A stretch of DNA of 64,000 bases, taken from contig NZ_CAADHO010000001.1 of the NCBI RefSeq assembly GCF_900699765.1, forward strand, positions 558,001 through 622,000, read 5' to 3'. This stretch comes from Desulfoluna butyratoxydans. GTDB taxonomy: Bacteria > Desulfobacterota > Desulfobacteria > Desulfobacterales > Desulfolunaceae. The position numbers and the translations under genes are program-made. Below are positions 62,700 to 64,000 of the stretch, piece after piece; positions within the stretch are counted from its first letter, which is position 1; each line of letters begins with the position of its first letter. The notes under the pieces were generated by a model that was given only the letters and a program-made list of their open reading frames with translations, had not been told where the DNA came from and ran no database searches.

Positions 62700-63698
62700 A
62701 TGTTACGTAAGTCTTTTGCCGTTGCCCTTTCATTCCTTACCCTGGCCGTGTTCGGCCTCTCAGGCGCCCAGGCCGCACAGACCATCAAGCTGGGCTACGG
62801 AGATCCCCCAGAATCTGATCAAGGCGTTTACGCCCGGCGTTTCAAAGCTGTTGTGGAGGGTCTTTCCGACGGCGAAATCAAGGTGGAGCTCTTCTCCGGC
62901 GGCGCCCTAGGCACCGAAACCGAGATGCTTCAGACCACGCGAAAAGGGACCCTTGACATGTCCCTGGTCTTCAGCGGCAATGCCGTTCCCTTTGTCAAAG
63001 AGCTGGGCACCCTCACCATGCCCTACCTCATCAAAAACGAGTACGATGCGGTGAAAGCCACCACCGGCGAACTCGGCGCTTACTGGAACGAGACCTGCGT
63101 CAAAAAAGGGGGATTCCGTATCCTCGGCTGGGTCTACTCCAACTTCCGCCACCTCACCAACAACAAGCGGCCCGTGACCTCCCTCAAGGACGTCAAGGGC
63201 CTGAAGATCCGTATCCCCCAGAACAAAATCCACATGGCCACCTACCGGGCCTGGGGTGCCAACCCTGTGCCCATCTCCTGGCCCGAGACCTTCACCGCCC
63301 TTCAGCAGGGCGTGGTGGACGGCCAGGACAACCCCTACATCGTCATGCACACCTCCAAATTCCAGGAAGTGCAGAAGTACTGCACCGAAGTGCACCACAT
63401 GTATGCCCTGCAGTTCCTCTCCGTGGGTGAGCGCAGCTGGAAGAAATACGACCAGAAGACCCGGGACATCCTGACCCGCGCCGGTATCGAGGCCCAGCAG
63501 TACAACCTGCTCTTCCAGGTGAGCGAAGCCTCCAAGGCCAAAGAAGCCATGGCCGCCGCAGGGGTCCAGATGGACAACCTCACCGATGAAGAGGAGTGGA
63601 TCCGCCTGGCCAAGGAGAAGGTCTGGCCCGAGTTCTACGACTTCATCGGCGGCAAGGCCCTCATCGACCGAGTCGAAGCCACCCTCGAGGCAAAGTAA
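62700..63698 (+). CDS. TRAP transporter solute-binding protein (DctP family)
   Basis: The 332-residue protein has a signal peptide (MLRKSFAVALSFLTLAVFGLSGAQAA) and the DctP fold: KLGYGDPPESDQGVYARRFKAVVEGLSDGEIKVELFSGGALG, LKGLKIRIPQN-like KDVKGLKIRIP with the conserved arginine, and PISWPETFTALQQGVVDGQDNP. Such proteins bind carboxylates or related anions in the periplasm and hand them to DctQM. No dctQ or dctM follows within the window, so its membrane partner is elsewhere or downstream. AGGAGG before the ATG at 62700 supports the start. Confidence 0.9.
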   Translation: MLRKSFAVALSFLTLAVFGLSGAQAAQTIKLGYGDPPESDQGVYARRFKAVVEGLSDGEIKVELFSGGALGTETEMLQTTRKGTLDMSLVFSGNAVPFVKELGTLTMPYLIKNEYDAVKATTGELGAYWNETCVKKGGFRILGWVYSNFRHLTNNKRPVTSLKDVKGLKIRIPQNKIHMATYRAWGANPVPISWPETFTALQQGVVDGQDNPYIVMHTSKFQEVQKYCTEVHHMYALQFLSVGERSWKKYDQKTRDILTRAGIEAQQYNLLFQVSEASKAKEAMAAAGVQMDNLTDEEEWIRLAKEKVWPEFYDFIGGKALIDRVEATLEAK

Positions 63699-63718
63699 CC
63701 CCAGTGCTTCCCTCCACA

Positions 63719-63747
63719 GCCTCCGGTTAGCCACCCTGACCGGAGGC
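63719..63747 (+). other. Hairpin after the TRAP gene
   Basis: GCCTCCGGT and ACCGGAGGC arms over 11 bases, without a T-run. The arm GCCTCCGG resembles the repeat core but the rest does not match any module. Confidence 0.5.
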
Positions 63748-63955
63748 GTCCCCCGATCCCTTGAAAGGGCCCGGGGGACGATTCGGCCGAAAACGCCCCG
63801 GGCCGACCACGCGTCCGCCCCGGCCGTGTTCAGCTGAACGGCAGCTTAAAGAAACAAGGGGTTTTCCGGCACCCGCAACAGGGCCCGGAGCCCCGGTGCT
63901 CAACCGACGTGAACCCACAGACACGAGATCCCTTTCCGGGATGAAGGAGTGATCC

Positions 63956-64000
63956 ATGAACCATAAAGAACGCGCACTCACCGCCCTGAACCACGAAGAG
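63956..64000 (+). CDS. Uroporphyrinogen-decarboxylase-like / methyltransferase family protein (3' end outside window)
   Basis: Only 15 codons are visible (MNHKERALTALNHEE). This is the usual start of URO-D-superfamily proteins, which include heme-pathway decarboxylases and corrinoid methyltransferases of the MtaA/CmuA type (typically MxxRERxLAALxHxEPDR). AAGGAG six bases before the ATG confirms a real start. It is co-directional with the TRAP binding protein 257 bases upstream, which hints at uptake and demethylation of a methylated substrate, but that needs the rest of the gene. Confidence 0.6.
   Translation, partial: MNHKERALTALNHEE

Overview
The window is a GC-rich bacterial chromosome segment from an anaerobe or microaerophile. 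It most resembles a sulfate-reducer-like Desulfobacterota (formerly Deltaproteobacteria). This rests on gene content: a rubredoxin/rubrerythrin/FprA oxygen-defence locus, a biotin cluster carrying its own fatty-acid-synthesis enzymes, a DVU0298-like HEAT protein, a bS22/AURKAIP1-type micro-ribosomal protein, and GCCTCCGGCGG-type intergenic repeats. The placement is inferred from family knowledge; there is no rRNA or tRNA here to confirm it. I see no phage, IS element or CRISPR array.

Layout. 0-7.4 kb: the end of a PstB-like ATPase, an FMN reductase/phosphatase-like fusion, then an oxygen/peroxide-defence run (NADH oxidoreductase-rubredoxin-rubrerythrin fusion, rubredoxin, FprA flavodiiron protein, DsrE-like and HEAT proteins) and a SLOG-like protein. 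8-11.3 kb: two large exported proteins of unknown role. 11.6-18.9 kb: a minus-strand biotin region: bioD, a pseudouridine synthase, then bioB, a hotdog protein and an SDR behind a promoter that overlaps a BirA-type operator; a repeat-filled gap; then ACP, ketosynthase, a second hotdog protein and bioF. 19-31 kb: a CDP-alcohol transferase, an Fe-S protein divergent from a sigma-54 activator, a thioesterase, an exonuclease-like protein, an IHF/HU protein, a 1356-residue membrane protein, a TrmN6-like methyltransferase and DciA. 31-37 kb: hflKC, a 32-residue bS22-like gene that is easily missed, an HExxH protein, an FmdB-type zinc ribbon and groESL. 37-44.5 kb: tolQRAB-pal-ybgF and ruvCAB. 44.6-47.5 kb: a membrane protein with a bactofilin, a CYTH protein and rplM-rpsI. 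47.6-58.9 kb: a GGDEF protein, rlmN, two sensor kinases, an MFS carrier and a PilT-type ATPase with a c-di-GMP-binding-like N-terminus. 59-64 kb: an NhaC-type antiporter, a small conserved protein, a TRAP solute-binding protein and the first codons of a uroporphyrinogen-decarboxylase-like gene.

The most interesting systems are: (i) the one-polypeptide NADH peroxidase with a possible internal start in its linker and a sigma-54-like promoter upstream; (ii) the dedicated pimeloyl-ACP synthesis set in the biotin cluster, where two short hotdog proteins seem to split the FabZ catalytic residues; (iii) a modular interspersed repeat family built round GCCTCCGGCGG; and (iv) the bS22-like micro-gene. 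Starts were chosen from ribosome binding sites and family norms, so several genes are shorter than their longest open frame.
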